Positions 21,397-30,066 of a stretch of 39,290 nt of DNA are shown here, in pieces (positions within the stretch are counted from its first letter, which is position 1; each line of letters starts with the position of its first letter). The stretch is from a virus. Position numbers and translations under genes: made by a program. The stretch is from positions 1 through 39,290 of the IMG/VR virus record IMGVR_UViG_3300035698_035383; one strand, written 5' to 3'. A model generated the notes under the pieces. It had not been told where the DNA came from and made no database searches. It saw only the letters and a list, made by a program, of their open reading frames with translations.

Positions 21397-23395
21397 CGGC
21401 GGGGCAATCAGAGCGGGTAGAGCGTTTGTAGAAATTTATACAGACGATACCAAACTACAAAAGGGCTTGCTCTCGGTTCGTAGGCAACTTAATTCACTTG
21501 CTGGGTTTGCGGCCAAGATAGCAGCAGGATTGTTTGCCGTCGGTGGGGCTATCGCCGCCCCTTTCTTTATGGCCATTCAAGCCGGTTCTGATTTAGAAGA
21601 GGTTATGAACAAATTTAATGTTGTCTTTGGTGAGAATGCAGAGGCTGTCAAAAAATGGGGGGACGAATACGGGAACCAGGTTGGCCGCTCTAAAAAACAG
21701 ATAGCCGACTTCATGGCATCCAACCAGGACTTACTGGTCCCGATGGGCTTTGAAGAGGATGCGGCCACAAAGATGAGTAAGCAAATTACTCAATTATCTG
21801 TTGACCTGGCATCATTCAATAACAAGCAAGACAAAGACACACTTCGAGACCTTCAAGCCGCCTTAACCGGTAGCGGCGAGGTGATGAAAAAGTATGGCGT
21901 GATTGTCTCTGAAGCTGCTGTGAAGCAAGAGCTGTTAAACATAGGCATGGACCCCAAATCGGTAACAGAGGCTCAGAAGGCTCAAGCCCGCTTAAATATC
22001 ATCATGAGGGGTACTACAGCCGCTCAGGGGGATGCAATTCGGTCGGCTGGGAGTTATGCCAATCGAAAAAAAGCACTAGCAGCGTCTATTCAAAATACAG
22101 CTGATAAAATTGGAACGGTATTACTCCCAATTATTACACCCCTTATAGCCAAGATGACATCAGGTGTGGAAGTAGTTGGTAAGTTTGTCGACGAAAACCA
22201 AGCTCTCGTAATCGGCATAGCTGGTACTGGTGCGGCCCTTATCGCAGCCGGTGGAGCTTTCCTTGGCTTAGCTGCTGCATCGTGGGTAATGAGTGCCGGA
22301 CTCGCGGCTGTAGGTGGCATGATTGCGATTGTAAAAACTGGCCTGCTCCTCTTGCTGTCACCAGTCGGCTTAATCACTGTCGGTCTAGCTGCGGCGGGAG
22401 GAGCTTTTCTATATTTCTCAGGAACGGGAGCAAGCGTTCTCTCATTTCTCGGTGATCAGTTTGACAAGTTTAAAGGGCGGAGTAACGAGACACTTGAAGC
22501 CCTCAAAGCCGCACTGAGTGCCGGGGATTACAAAACAGCGGCACAAGTCCTCTGGCTTGCTTTAAAGAGCGAATGGATCAGAGGTACTAATGCCTTAATG
22601 GAAAAGGTAGATGCCTGGACGGAGTTCTTTACAGCCTCTTGGGAAGGTGGAATTGATAACGCGGCCAAGTATTTCATAGATGCTTGGGCGGGGTTGCAAA
22701 AGGCGTGGGTGGTAGTGACTCAGTTTTTTGGTGATGCATGGGATACCGTCATCAATGGTATCACCAATGCTTGGAGAGCAGCTCAGACCTATATAGCAGA
22801 TACAGTGCTAAGCATCATTGCCAAGATAGACCCTGAGTTTGACCTAGATTCAGCTCGTAAATCATTGAATGAAGAAGCGAACTCCAGAAAGGAAAGTCGT
22901 AACGACGGTGTTAATGACCGTGTTACAGCCAGGGGGAAGAAGGCTGACACAGAACTCAAGAAGATTGAGTCTGACCGGTTAGGTGGAAAGGCGGAAGTAG
23001 ATGCTGAATACAAACGTGAGCAGGAAGCCCGCGACAAGAAAGCTAAAACAAAATCTCAAGAAAGGGCAGATAATCTGACAGCAGCAGAAAAGGCCCTGTC
23101 AGATGCTCGCCAAAAAGCAAAAGACTCAATCAAGGATGATAAGAAATCTGGACTCGCTGAAACCGCTGAAGGGATTGCTGGCAGTCCGGGAGCCGCTTCT
23201 CTTGCAAAAGCTTCCAGCTCATCCGGTGGTAGTGGTGACTTAAAAACCGAAGCCGGAGTTAAGCAACTCGCCACCCTGTTTAATAATTCTGGTGAAGGGA
23301 AAACGATTACAGAGTTGAAAAAACAGATCGTTCTATTAACAGGCATTTATTCTGAACTCAAGAATACAAAAAAACCAAAGATAGCAAAACTTTAA
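21389..23395 (+). CDS. Tape measure protein (668 aa)
   Basis: GTG start overlapping the chaperone frame. The N-terminal region (AGRAFVEIYTDDTKLQKGL, RRQLNSLAGFAAKIAAGLFAVG) and the block FMASNQDLLVPMGFEEDAATKMSKQITQLSVDLASFNN with LTGSGEVMKKYGVIVSEAAVKQELL are typical of TP901-type tape measure proteins. Hydrophobic segments lie at about 33-58 and 270-345, followed by a long helical charged region. Tape length scales with tail length; 668 residues would predict a tail of roughly 100 nm at 0.15 nm per residue (rule of thumb). Confidence 0.92.
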   Translation: MANGGAIRAGRAFVEIYTDDTKLQKGLLSVRRQLNSLAGFAAKIAAGLFAVGGAIAAPFFMAIQAGSDLEEVMNKFNVVFGENAEAVKKWGDEYGNQVGRSKKQIADFMASNQDLLVPMGFEEDAATKMSKQITQLSVDLASFNNKQDKDTLRDLQAALTGSGEVMKKYGVIVSEAAVKQELLNIGMDPKSVTEAQKAQARLNIIMRGTTAAQGDAIRSAGSYANRKKALAASIQNTADKIGTVLLPIITPLIAKMTSGVEVVGKFVDENQALVIGIAGTGAALIAAGGAFLGLAAASWVMSAGLAAVGGMIAIVKTGLLLLLSPVGLITVGLAAAGGAFLYFSGTGASVLSFLGDQFDKFKGRSNETLEALKAALSAGDYKTAAQVLWLALKSEWIRGTNALMEKVDAWTEFFTASWEGGIDNAAKYFIDAWAGLQKAWVVVTQFFGDAWDTVINGITNAWRAAQTYIADTVLSIIAKIDPEFDLDSARKSLNEEANSRKESRNDGVNDRVTARGKKADTELKKIESDRLGGKAEVDAEYKREQEARDKKAKTKSQERADNLTAAEKALSDARQKAKDSIKDDKKSGLAETAEGIAGSPGAASLAKASSSSGGSGDLKTEAGVKQLATLFNNSGEGKTITELKKQIVLLTGIYSELKNTKKPKIAKL

Positions 23396-23398
23396 GCA

Positions 23399-24301
23399 AT
23401 GGCGATTACTGATTTTGAATTAACTTTTGAGCGAGCCGGAGAGCTTGGTGAAGTTCGCACGTACAAAGAGCAGTACAGTGTTTTAGTCGACGATCTGAAG
23501 GACTACTACCTTGCAATTCTTAAGCACAAAAGTTGCCCCACCTTATTCAAGACAACATTCACAGGCGACAAGTCTGCCTTCTGTCATCGTATTAGTCCAA
23601 CTCCCGTAGCTGATACTAACGAATGGCTCGTTGATGTTGATTACACAACCGATATAGATGACCCGGACAAGGACCCGAACCCACTAAAACGGCCTGCAAA
23701 AGTCGACATCAAAGGCGTTAGCAAAACAGTACCCTCACTTCTGAATGCCAAGGGTTACCCGAATCTGAATACCGCTGGTGAAATCATCACCTCTCAGGCT
23801 GATTTACCTTTCCTTCAAATCGGCTTAAGGAAAAACATTCCCAGTTACCCTAAGTGGGTGTGGGACTATCTCGGAGGTGTCAATAAAACTGGGATCGTTT
23901 TTAAGAAACGATATTTTGCCCCTCGCACACTGAAGGTTGTGGACATTGATATTCCGGACAAGGTCTTTGAGAACGGTAAATGGTTTCATCAATTAAGCCT
24001 GGCCTTTGAATCAGACCCCAGAACTTTCGACGAGGTAAAAATCAACAGTGGTTTCCATGAGTTGGTGGAAGAGAAATATATACCATCAGGGCTTGACCCT
24101 GGAGAAGTAAACACAAGTACTAATTTTACGCGAAAAGTAAGGCGGCGGATCACAATTGGTAAAACGAAGGAATACCCTACAGAACCTCAACCACTCGATA
24201 AAGACGGAAAACTTTTAGTTAATCCAGAACCAAAAGACATTGTGATCCTGCGTCACAGAAACTTACAAGAACTCGATTTAAAGAAGCTACTTTTAAAATG
24301 A
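23399..24301 (+). CDS. Distal tail or baseplate-type hypothetical protein (300 aa)
   Basis: Beta-rich soluble protein starting ITDFELTFERAGELGEVRTYKEQY; other blocks are KHKSCPTLFKTTFTGDKSAFCHRISPTPV, YPKWVWDYLGGVNKTGIVFKKRYFAPRTLKVVDIDIPD and FHQLSLAFESDPRTFDEVKINSGFHEL. It directly follows the tape measure, where siphoviruses carry distal tail and tail-associated proteins. No family name is recognised. It overlaps the next gene by 4 bases (ATGA). Confidence 0.6.
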   Translation: MAITDFELTFERAGELGEVRTYKEQYSVLVDDLKDYYLAILKHKSCPTLFKTTFTGDKSAFCHRISPTPVADTNEWLVDVDYTTDIDDPDKDPNPLKRPAKVDIKGVSKTVPSLLNAKGYPNLNTAGEIITSQADLPFLQIGLRKNIPSYPKWVWDYLGGVNKTGIVFKKRYFAPRTLKVVDIDIPDKVFENGKWFHQLSLAFESDPRTFDEVKINSGFHELVEEKYIPSGLDPGEVNTSTNFTRKVRRRITIGKTKEYPTEPQPLDKDGKLLVNPEPKDIVILRHRNLQELDLKKLLLK

Positions 24302-26817
24302 ATAACCTAATATGGATCGGCGGTGCCCCAGCCGTTGCACAGGCCGGTGATGTAGTTTTACCGGGTGATATTGAAACAGGACAGGTCCTGAAAGCAACCA
24401 TTGGTTCGAAAACACTCCCATATACATTTCCTGGTGGCCCAATTAGGGAAGACGTTGTGGCAGCCTTCGTGGCGTTGTGGAATGATTCTGAGAACCCTGA
24501 GTTTAATGAAATTACAGCGAGTGATAACGGTGATGGATCATTTTCGATTACAGCTAACGAACCCGGAAAATCCTTTGTAGTTTCGTTTGCAATCGGATCA
24601 GGAGTTAACGAAATCCAGATTGTGACCGTTGGGAGTTCTGCCACGGGTGGAACATTCACACTGGACTTTGACGGCCAGGTAACAGCTCCCATTGTCTTTA
24701 ATGCGAGTGCAGCAACGGTACAAACGACTCTGGAGGCATTGAGTAATATTAACGTTGGTGATATCGCTGTGACGGGTGTTACTGGTGGGCCTTGGCCGGT
24801 GACTTTTCAGGGGGCATTGGCTGACACTGATGTTGCACTACTGAGAGCCGATTACGCTTTGTTGGACGGTACGAATGAAGAACAGGTTGTCACGCTGGGT
24901 ACGGCCACGGGTGGAACATTTACGCTGACTTATGAAGGCCAGGCAACAGCTCCCATCGCTCACAATGCGAGTGCAGCCGTGATACAAGCGGATTTAGAAG
25001 CTCTCAGCACTATCGGTGTGGGCAATGTCAGTGTGACCGGTTCAGGACCTTGGACGGTTGAATTCATCGGCGACTTGAGTACCTCTGATGTTAATCTGAT
25101 TGTGTTCGATGGAACGAATTTGACTGGAAAGCTTGCAGCGTCGGTTACCGAAACAACTACGGGCGGGGGTGGGACAAACGAGAAGGTGTATTTGCAATTA
25201 TCCAGTCCCTTTGCAACTGTCGGCGGTTGTAGAATTACTGGAAACGCCTCAGTCACAAGCGGAACATGGTCATTCTCGGTAACTGGACCGGCTACGATAA
25301 CAATCGGTCCGCTCCAGTGGGATGCCACGCCCGCTGACATCCAGGACGCTATCGAAGCACATGCGAGTATTGCTCCAGGTGGTGATTATGAAAACATGAT
25401 GCATCTTCGGTGGTCGGGCGGTATGTCTGGCAATTTGGCAGACGGTAGTTTCGTTGATGTTGGTTGGGCACCCGAATTTGGAGCCATTGACCAGTATCCC
25501 TATAACGTCCTAAGCGTAAATAGCACATCGTTGGTCGGCGGGACCTATACTGCCGGGAGTTCAAATGATGCAAATCCGCATGATGATGCTACCGAGTTTA
25601 CATCATTTTATGTCGAAGTCGACGGACAAAGAACAGACGATCTTTCCGTTTCGGCTACGCTTGCGGAAACTCAATCGGCGATTGAAGGCTTAGCGACGGT
25701 TGGCGAGGGAAACGTATTAGTGACCGGGCAAATTGTCGCTAATACGTTTATCAGGCATATCGAATGGATTGGAGATTTTGCGAATCAGGTAACGGGACTT
25801 GCAATTAACTTAGAGACCAATAGCTTCTATGGTACAAATTACGACGATACCGACTTCATAATAGTCCAGGGCCAAGCGGGCACCTCAGAAGTGCAAACCC
25901 TCAGCATCACAGGCAGCCCCGGTGCGGGGACATTCGCCCTGAATTACGATGGTGAGGATACGGCGTTTCTGGTTTACAATGCCAGTGCTGCAACGGTACA
26001 GGCTGAACTTGAATCATTGACGGGTATTGGGACTGGTGGTGTGGTTTGCACAGGCGGTGATTTACCGGGAACCGACATCACAATTACCTTTGCCGGTGGC
26101 CTATCTGGTCTTAATTTGAATGAGATTACAGCGGTGGCGGGAATCGTTGCCGAGTCCGTTACCGCTGGTGACGCTCCGACAGTAGACGTTACAACAACTC
26201 AAACACCAGTTAGCTATGTGACCACTGTTGCTAACGAAGGACCAAATGATTGGAACACGCCTTCAAACTGGGACCTCGGTATTTTGCCCGGAGAAGGTGA
26301 CATACTCCACATTATTGACGGACCAGATATCTATTATGGATTAGAACAGGACTCCTACACACTCGCAAAAATTGAGACGAGAAATAACGGTACACAAATC
26401 GGTTTACCTCGACGGGATGAAAATGGCTCTCTTGAGTACAGGCAGCGGTTTTTAAAGGTCAACGTTGATGAGATCATTATCGGCATTGGTGAGGGATCGG
26501 GAACTGAAGGACTTTACTTCGACCTTGACACCCATGATACCGACATCACGATTTACAATTCAGGGAGTAGTCAAAGTTCCGGATATCCTGTAATTCAATT
26601 CATTGGCGAGAATACGGCAAACAATAGTAAGCTCACAATTTTCGATGGCGAAGTTGGAGTTGGCGTATTACCGAAAGAATCAGCTTACTTTTCTCAAATC
26701 ATTATGTATGGCGGTTCGTTAACCAGTGGCGACGATGTCCATTTTGGTAAGTTCACTAAAATTGGTGGTGAGTGGATTTCTGACCGTACTGAAGTTGGTG
26801 GTGAAACCACATTATGA
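24298..26817 (+). CDS. Large repeat-containing tail fibre-like protein (839 aa)
   Basis: After an N-terminal domain (about 1-105: WIGGAPAVAQAGDVVLPGDI, ATIGSKTLPYTFPGG) come tandem beta-sandwich-like repeats of about 88 residues with the signature TGGTFTL.(F/Y).GQ.TAPI..NASAA..Q..LEAL. Clear units begin near residues 116, 204 and 542; two degenerate units lie near 305 and 430. The last 200 residues start NDWNTPSNWDLGILPGEGDIL and look like a beta-helix region. Such proteins usually build tail fibres or adhesion surfaces; host recognition is inferred. Coupled by ATGA overlaps on both sides. Confidence 0.7.
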   Translation: MNNLIWIGGAPAVAQAGDVVLPGDIETGQVLKATIGSKTLPYTFPGGPIREDVVAAFVALWNDSENPEFNEITASDNGDGSFSITANEPGKSFVVSFAIGSGVNEIQIVTVGSSATGGTFTLDFDGQVTAPIVFNASAATVQTTLEALSNINVGDIAVTGVTGGPWPVTFQGALADTDVALLRADYALLDGTNEEQVVTLGTATGGTFTLTYEGQATAPIAHNASAAVIQADLEALSTIGVGNVSVTGSGPWTVEFIGDLSTSDVNLIVFDGTNLTGKLAASVTETTTGGGGTNEKVYLQLSSPFATVGGCRITGNASVTSGTWSFSVTGPATITIGPLQWDATPADIQDAIEAHASIAPGGDYENMMHLRWSGGMSGNLADGSFVDVGWAPEFGAIDQYPYNVLSVNSTSLVGGTYTAGSSNDANPHDDATEFTSFYVEVDGQRTDDLSVSATLAETQSAIEGLATVGEGNVLVTGQIVANTFIRHIEWIGDFANQVTGLAINLETNSFYGTNYDDTDFIIVQGQAGTSEVQTLSITGSPGAGTFALNYDGEDTAFLVYNASAATVQAELESLTGIGTGGVVCTGGDLPGTDITITFAGGLSGLNLNEITAVAGIVAESVTAGDAPTVDVTTTQTPVSYVTTVANEGPNDWNTPSNWDLGILPGEGDILHIIDGPDIYYGLEQDSYTLAKIETRNNGTQIGLPRRDENGSLEYRQRFLKVNVDEIIIGIGEGSGTEGLYFDLDTHDTDITIYNSGSSQSSGYPVIQFIGENTANNSKLTIFDGEVGVGVLPKESAYFSQIIMYGGSLTSGDDVHFGKFTKIGGEWISDRTEVGGETTL
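24643..25100 (+). repeat. Tandem coding repeat, two near-identical units
   Basis: Two units, starting at 24643 and 24907 (264-bp period, 88 codons), share long near-identical DNA blocks, e.g. ACGGGTGGAACATT followed by AGGCCAGG/CGGCCAGG and ACAGCTCCCAT. Divergent copies occur at about 25921 in this gene and in the next gene, as protein-level repeats. The DNA-level similarity of the first pair suggests recent duplication. Confidence 0.8.
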
Positions 26818-27620
26818 CGGAAGCCGGGAATACACTTTCTGATGATACGGTCAGGAAGTTGAAAGCTCTGTTAGCGGCACATGAGAATAGAGGACTCTCG
26901 TTTGAAGAGGAAGTCAGAGAGAATCTACCTGGCATGCGGCCACCTGTCAGGTTTATCACAAAGGTCCCTTATTCAACGTATATAATCCGGACTTATCCGT
27001 CTTCAGAATACGATTATGCTGGGTCTGATTTGGACGGTGATAGCAGAAGCGGGCAGGAATACGTGGTGATGGTTGATGGGGAAACGCCAGTTCCCGTTTC
27101 GCTGATGCACTTTGATCCAGACGGAAACCACAAACAGATGATTTCGTTTGTGGGAGATGATATCAACGGTGAAATCAAACTGATTTTAAATGGAGCAGAA
27201 ACCACGCCCATTTCATTGGTACCTAGCATTCTGAGCGTTGATTACTTAACCGCAAAACTCGAAGTTCTGCCAGCTATTGGTAAAGGGAATCTTTCTGTTT
27301 CAATTTGGCCAGGCCGGTGGTTGGTTGAATTCGTGGGAAAGCTGGCCGGTGTTACCTTCGATCAATTCGAGGTAGACCACATAGAAACTGCGGTTTTCAA
27401 GGTCCACGTCTATGTTACCAACTGGGCTGATAGCCACGAAGATGACGAGGTGATTTATCCTATTCCTCTGGCGGGAGAATATGACGGGGATGACAATGTG
27501 ATTAATGACGCGGTGGCAGCCGGTTCATTCGGGACGGCAGACCCGTGGCCCGGCGTTGGCTTGGTGGTCAATGTGAATGAATGCCGGGACTATAACGGCG
27601 ATGGAACCCCGAATCTCTAA
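26814..27620 (+). CDS. Tail-associated protein with one repeat unit (268 aa)
   Basis: Starts with an ATGA overlap. The N-terminus is helical (TLSDDTVRKLKALLAAHENRG) with PGMRPPVRFITKVPYSTYI; the centre holds one copy of the same repeat fold (GDDINGEIKLILNGAETTPISL, LTAKLEVLPAIGKGNLSVSIWPGRWLVEFVGKLAG). The end reads NECRDYNGDGTPNL, which looks like a calcium-binding loop (DxNxDG). Likely part of the same adhesive tail complex as the preceding gene. Confidence 0.6.
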   Translation: MTEAGNTLSDDTVRKLKALLAAHENRGLSFEEEVRENLPGMRPPVRFITKVPYSTYIIRTYPSSEYDYAGSDLDGDSRSGQEYVVMVDGETPVPVSLMHFDPDGNHKQMISFVGDDINGEIKLILNGAETTPISLVPSILSVDYLTAKLEVLPAIGKGNLSVSIWPGRWLVEFVGKLAGVTFDQFEVDHIETAVFKVHVYVTNWADSHEDDEVIYPIPLAGEYDGDDNVINDAVAAGSFGTADPWPGVGLVVNVNECRDYNGDGTPNL

Positions 27621-27630
27621 GGTGGCCTGA

Positions 27631-28317
27631 ATGGGACAAAAAAATTGTAGTTTATCATTGATCAAAAAGCCCTGTCCGCGTGGTGTGTTTGATTGCCGTC
27701 GTTGTATGACGAAGATGAAAAATCAAGGAATCTGCTGGAAGGTTTCTGTCGACGAAATGACAATCGATCAGGTCGGAAGCACGCCCGCTTTTACTACTAA
27801 ACTTTTTTATGATTCACAGCATGGCCATCCGCTTGGTGAAGCGACTGACCTCGCAGTAGGTAGCGAGTCGACATGCTTTTCAGGAATTATGTCTCGAAGA
27901 TTTTTTATCGCAGAAAACGACCCGACATATTTCTTTAAAACTCCAACAAATACACTCGGCGAATCAATTCTTGAGATGAAGCTCACTTTGTATTTTAATG
28001 AGTTCTGGAGAATCACTGTCTCACTCAGAGCAGTCACTTTTGGCAGTATTCAAGTCGGCGGTTGGACCCACGATTATATTTGGTCTGCGCAAGCACACTA
28101 CATTTCAGAAGAATCTGGATGTATGCTCTGGGATGCTGTCACGTTCACAAAGACAGAGGAAAAATCATTGCAAGAATTGGAGACAACTGATCCTGATCCT
28201 CCCCCTACTGTCGATCCTGAATACACTTTTCCTGTGACGATTGATGTGCAGCATGTGTATGAGAATGGATTCAATGCACTCGATCCATTTCTTTATTTTC
28301 AAGCAGGGGAATTCTAA
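27631..28317 (+). CDS. Hypothetical tail-region protein with cysteine-rich N-terminus (228 aa)
   Basis: AAGGTGG precedes the ATG. The N-terminus has CPRGVFDCRRCMTKMKNQGICW, several cysteines that may bind metal or form disulfides. The middle, with FYDSQHGHPLGEATDLAVGSESTCFSG and MKLTLYFNEFWRITVSL, looks beta-rich, and the last 60 residues are acidic/proline-rich. No family recognised. It lies between fibre-like and glycosylation genes, so it may be a tail-tip or fibre partner. Confidence 0.5.
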   Translation: MGQKNCSLSLIKKPCPRGVFDCRRCMTKMKNQGICWKVSVDEMTIDQVGSTPAFTTKLFYDSQHGHPLGEATDLAVGSESTCFSGIMSRRFFIAENDPTYFFKTPTNTLGESILEMKLTLYFNEFWRITVSLRAVTFGSIQVGGWTHDYIWSAQAHYISEESGCMLWDAVTFTKTEEKSLQELETTDPDPPPTVDPEYTFPVTIDVQHVYENGFNALDPFLYFQAGEF

Positions 28318-28320
28318 TAA

Positions 28321-29346
28321 ATGCAACTAAAAGAGAAGCAACAGCTCTGCCAACAATGCCCAAAGAGGCGAAACCATTATTGCACTGTCCACGGTGACGA
28401 ATGGAAGCGGGTTATTAAACAGCTTCCAACATGCGAGGGTTGGGGCAATGTTCAGAAACCTGTCCAGGCCGAGAAATTAAGCCCCGTTAAAAACATGGCG
28501 ATAGTTTCATGCCATTTCAATCCATGTGGTTACTCGGCACCAGTTGAGAACTGTAAAAGGTTTCTTGGTGAGATTGGCCATCCGGTCACGCTGGTTGAAT
28601 TGTCGTTTAATGGCAGTTTCGAATTCGAGAACTCCATCAAGATTTGCGGCGACATCACAAAAAATAACATGTGGCAGAAAGAAAGAATGCTTAATATCGG
28701 CATTGAATCACTGCCGCCTGATGTTGACGCGGTGGCATGGCTTGATGCTGACATCGTGTTTACGAATCCCAACTGGTATGAAGACACGTTAAAGCTACTT
28801 AGGACCTGCCCAGTTGTGCAACTGTTCCAGCGGGTGGATTACCTCGGAAACAACGGCGACGTGATCCGACGGTGCAACAGTTGGGCCAACAATTACACCT
28901 GCGGCAATCAGGCAAAAAGCCACGGCCAACCCGGTTTTGCCTGGGCTGCCCGGCGTGATGCAATCCCTGATGGCATTTATGACAAAGATATTATCGGCGG
29001 CGGCGATTGCCATTTAATCGCGTCTTGGCTTGAAGAAACCAAATGGGTCGAACGGCAATATACCTCGTTAAAGCGGCCTGCCCTAGATTTTGCAAACTGG
29101 AAGTCAAAGCAGCTTCCCCGCGTGCAAGGGCGTATTGGATGCGTCAACGGTGCTGCGTTTCACCTTTATCATGGATCGCGTGAAAACCGGCAGTATGTTG
29201 ATCGATTGCAAATCCTACGTAATAACAATTTCGACATTGATGACATTCGAATTGGTGACAATGGCTTGTGGGAGTGGTCCAGCGACAAGCCGGGCTTGCA
29301 CGCAGACGTCGCCGATTATTTCCACGCACGAAAAGAGGATTTATGA
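28321..29346 (+). CDS. GT-A-type glycosyltransferase with N-terminal cysteine motif (341 aa)
   Basis: A zinc-like CQQCPKRRNHYC motif starts the protein. From residue 57 the glycosyltransferase core begins (NMAIVSCHFNPCGYSAPVENCKRFL); W140-L-D-A-D144 in AVAWLDADIVF is the DxD metal/nucleotide-sugar motif of GT-A enzymes. Further blocks are PGFAWAARRDAIPDGIYDKDIIGGGDCHLIASW and GAAFHLYHGSRENRQY, resembling the acceptor and C-terminal histidine of such transferases. Acceptor unknown: tail protein, DNA or cell surface. It overlaps the next gene by ATGA, forming a probable two-gene unit. Confidence 0.75.
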   Translation: MQLKEKQQLCQQCPKRRNHYCTVHGDEWKRVIKQLPTCEGWGNVQKPVQAEKLSPVKNMAIVSCHFNPCGYSAPVENCKRFLGEIGHPVTLVELSFNGSFEFENSIKICGDITKNNMWQKERMLNIGIESLPPDVDAVAWLDADIVFTNPNWYEDTLKLLRTCPVVQLFQRVDYLGNNGDVIRRCNSWANNYTCGNQAKSHGQPGFAWAARRDAIPDGIYDKDIIGGGDCHLIASWLEETKWVERQYTSLKRPALDFANWKSKQLPRVQGRIGCVNGAAFHLYHGSRENRQYVDRLQILRNNNFDIDDIRIGDNGLWEWSSDKPGLHADVADYFHARKEDL

Positions 29347-29969
29347 AATACTCAGAGTACCTTCAACAAAACCGGGGTACATTTTGGAGTTCACCACAAG
29401 CGAAATACATCAACAGCAAACGGGCGGGAAAGTCGTTGGCGATAGAATTAGGAATCCCGGTTCCAAGAACGTTTCCGATGCTACCTGATAACGTGATGAT
29501 TAAACCGGACAATGGGCACTCTGGCAAGCTGTGTCGGTCTTTCCTCAAGGCTGAAGATTGGATCTGTGAAGAACGCATCGTACATGACCACGAATTTCGC
29601 TTGTTTGTGTTTGGTAGAAAAGTGGTGATGCTGCAAATTGATAAATCATCAGAGCAGCCGGACGGCGTTAAAATCATCGGTCAATCGTATTATAAATATC
29701 CAGTCTGGGAACGACTCGACATCGACTCGAACCTGAGAAAGATTCCAAGTCTGAATATCGATGTGGAACCGCCGATCTGTTTACCGACGATGGTTGATCA
29801 TTCATTAAGACTTGCTGAGCGGTTCACATTGCCCCTGAGAGTCGATTGGTTCGTAAATCCCGAAGGTAAGCCGGTTTTCAACGAGATGTGCGTTACGCCG
29901 GGGCTGGTGGTAGCAGGACGCATCACGGAAGCCGGTGATACATGGCTGGGTTCGTTCCTGGCTGTTTGA
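29343..29969 (+). CDS. ATP-grasp-like protein coupled to the glycosyltransferase (208 aa)
   Basis: I chose the ATG at 29343 because it overlaps the previous stop (ATGA); a longer in-frame start is buried in the upstream gene. Motifs: MIKPDNGHSGKLCRSF (ATP-binding strand and loop, K/G-rich), CEERIVHDHEFRLFVFGRKVVMLQIDK, and LPLRVDWFVNPEGKPVFNEMCVTPG with D and NE as candidate Mg-ATP ligands. This pattern is that of ATP-grasp ligases, and I recall TupA-like members near glycosyltransferases. It may join an amino acid or carboxylate to a glycan or protein. Substrate unknown. Confidence 0.65.
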   Translation: MKYSEYLQQNRGTFWSSPQAKYINSKRAGKSLAIELGIPVPRTFPMLPDNVMIKPDNGHSGKLCRSFLKAEDWICEERIVHDHEFRLFVFGRKVVMLQIDKSSEQPDGVKIIGQSYYKYPVWERLDIDSNLRKIPSLNIDVEPPICLPTMVDHSLRLAERFTLPLRVDWFVNPEGKPVFNEMCVTPGLVVAGRITEAGDTWLGSFLAV

Positions 29970-30033
29970 TTATGAAAACAGGTACGCCAGCTGCGACAAC
30001 AACCGACGTACCCTAAACTACGGAAGGACCTAT

Positions 30034-30066
30034 ATGAGAGGCCACAACACGCAGTTATTTGCGTAG
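30034..30066 (+). CDS. Possible 10-residue leader peptide before the methyltransferase
   Basis: GGAAGGACC precedes an ATG at 30034 that reads MRGHNTQLFA then TAG, overlapping the methyltransferase TTG start at 30059. The ribosome site is better than any available to the methyltransferase itself. It may be a leader for coupled translation, or the true N-terminus of the methyltransferase separated by a +1 frameshift or sequencing error. Confidence 0.3.
   Translation: MRGHNTQLFA

Noticed and set aside
29981-30012. GGTACG/CGTACC inverted repeat with 20-nt spacer
   Set aside because: Only 6-bp arms at long spacing; expected by chance in a window this long.
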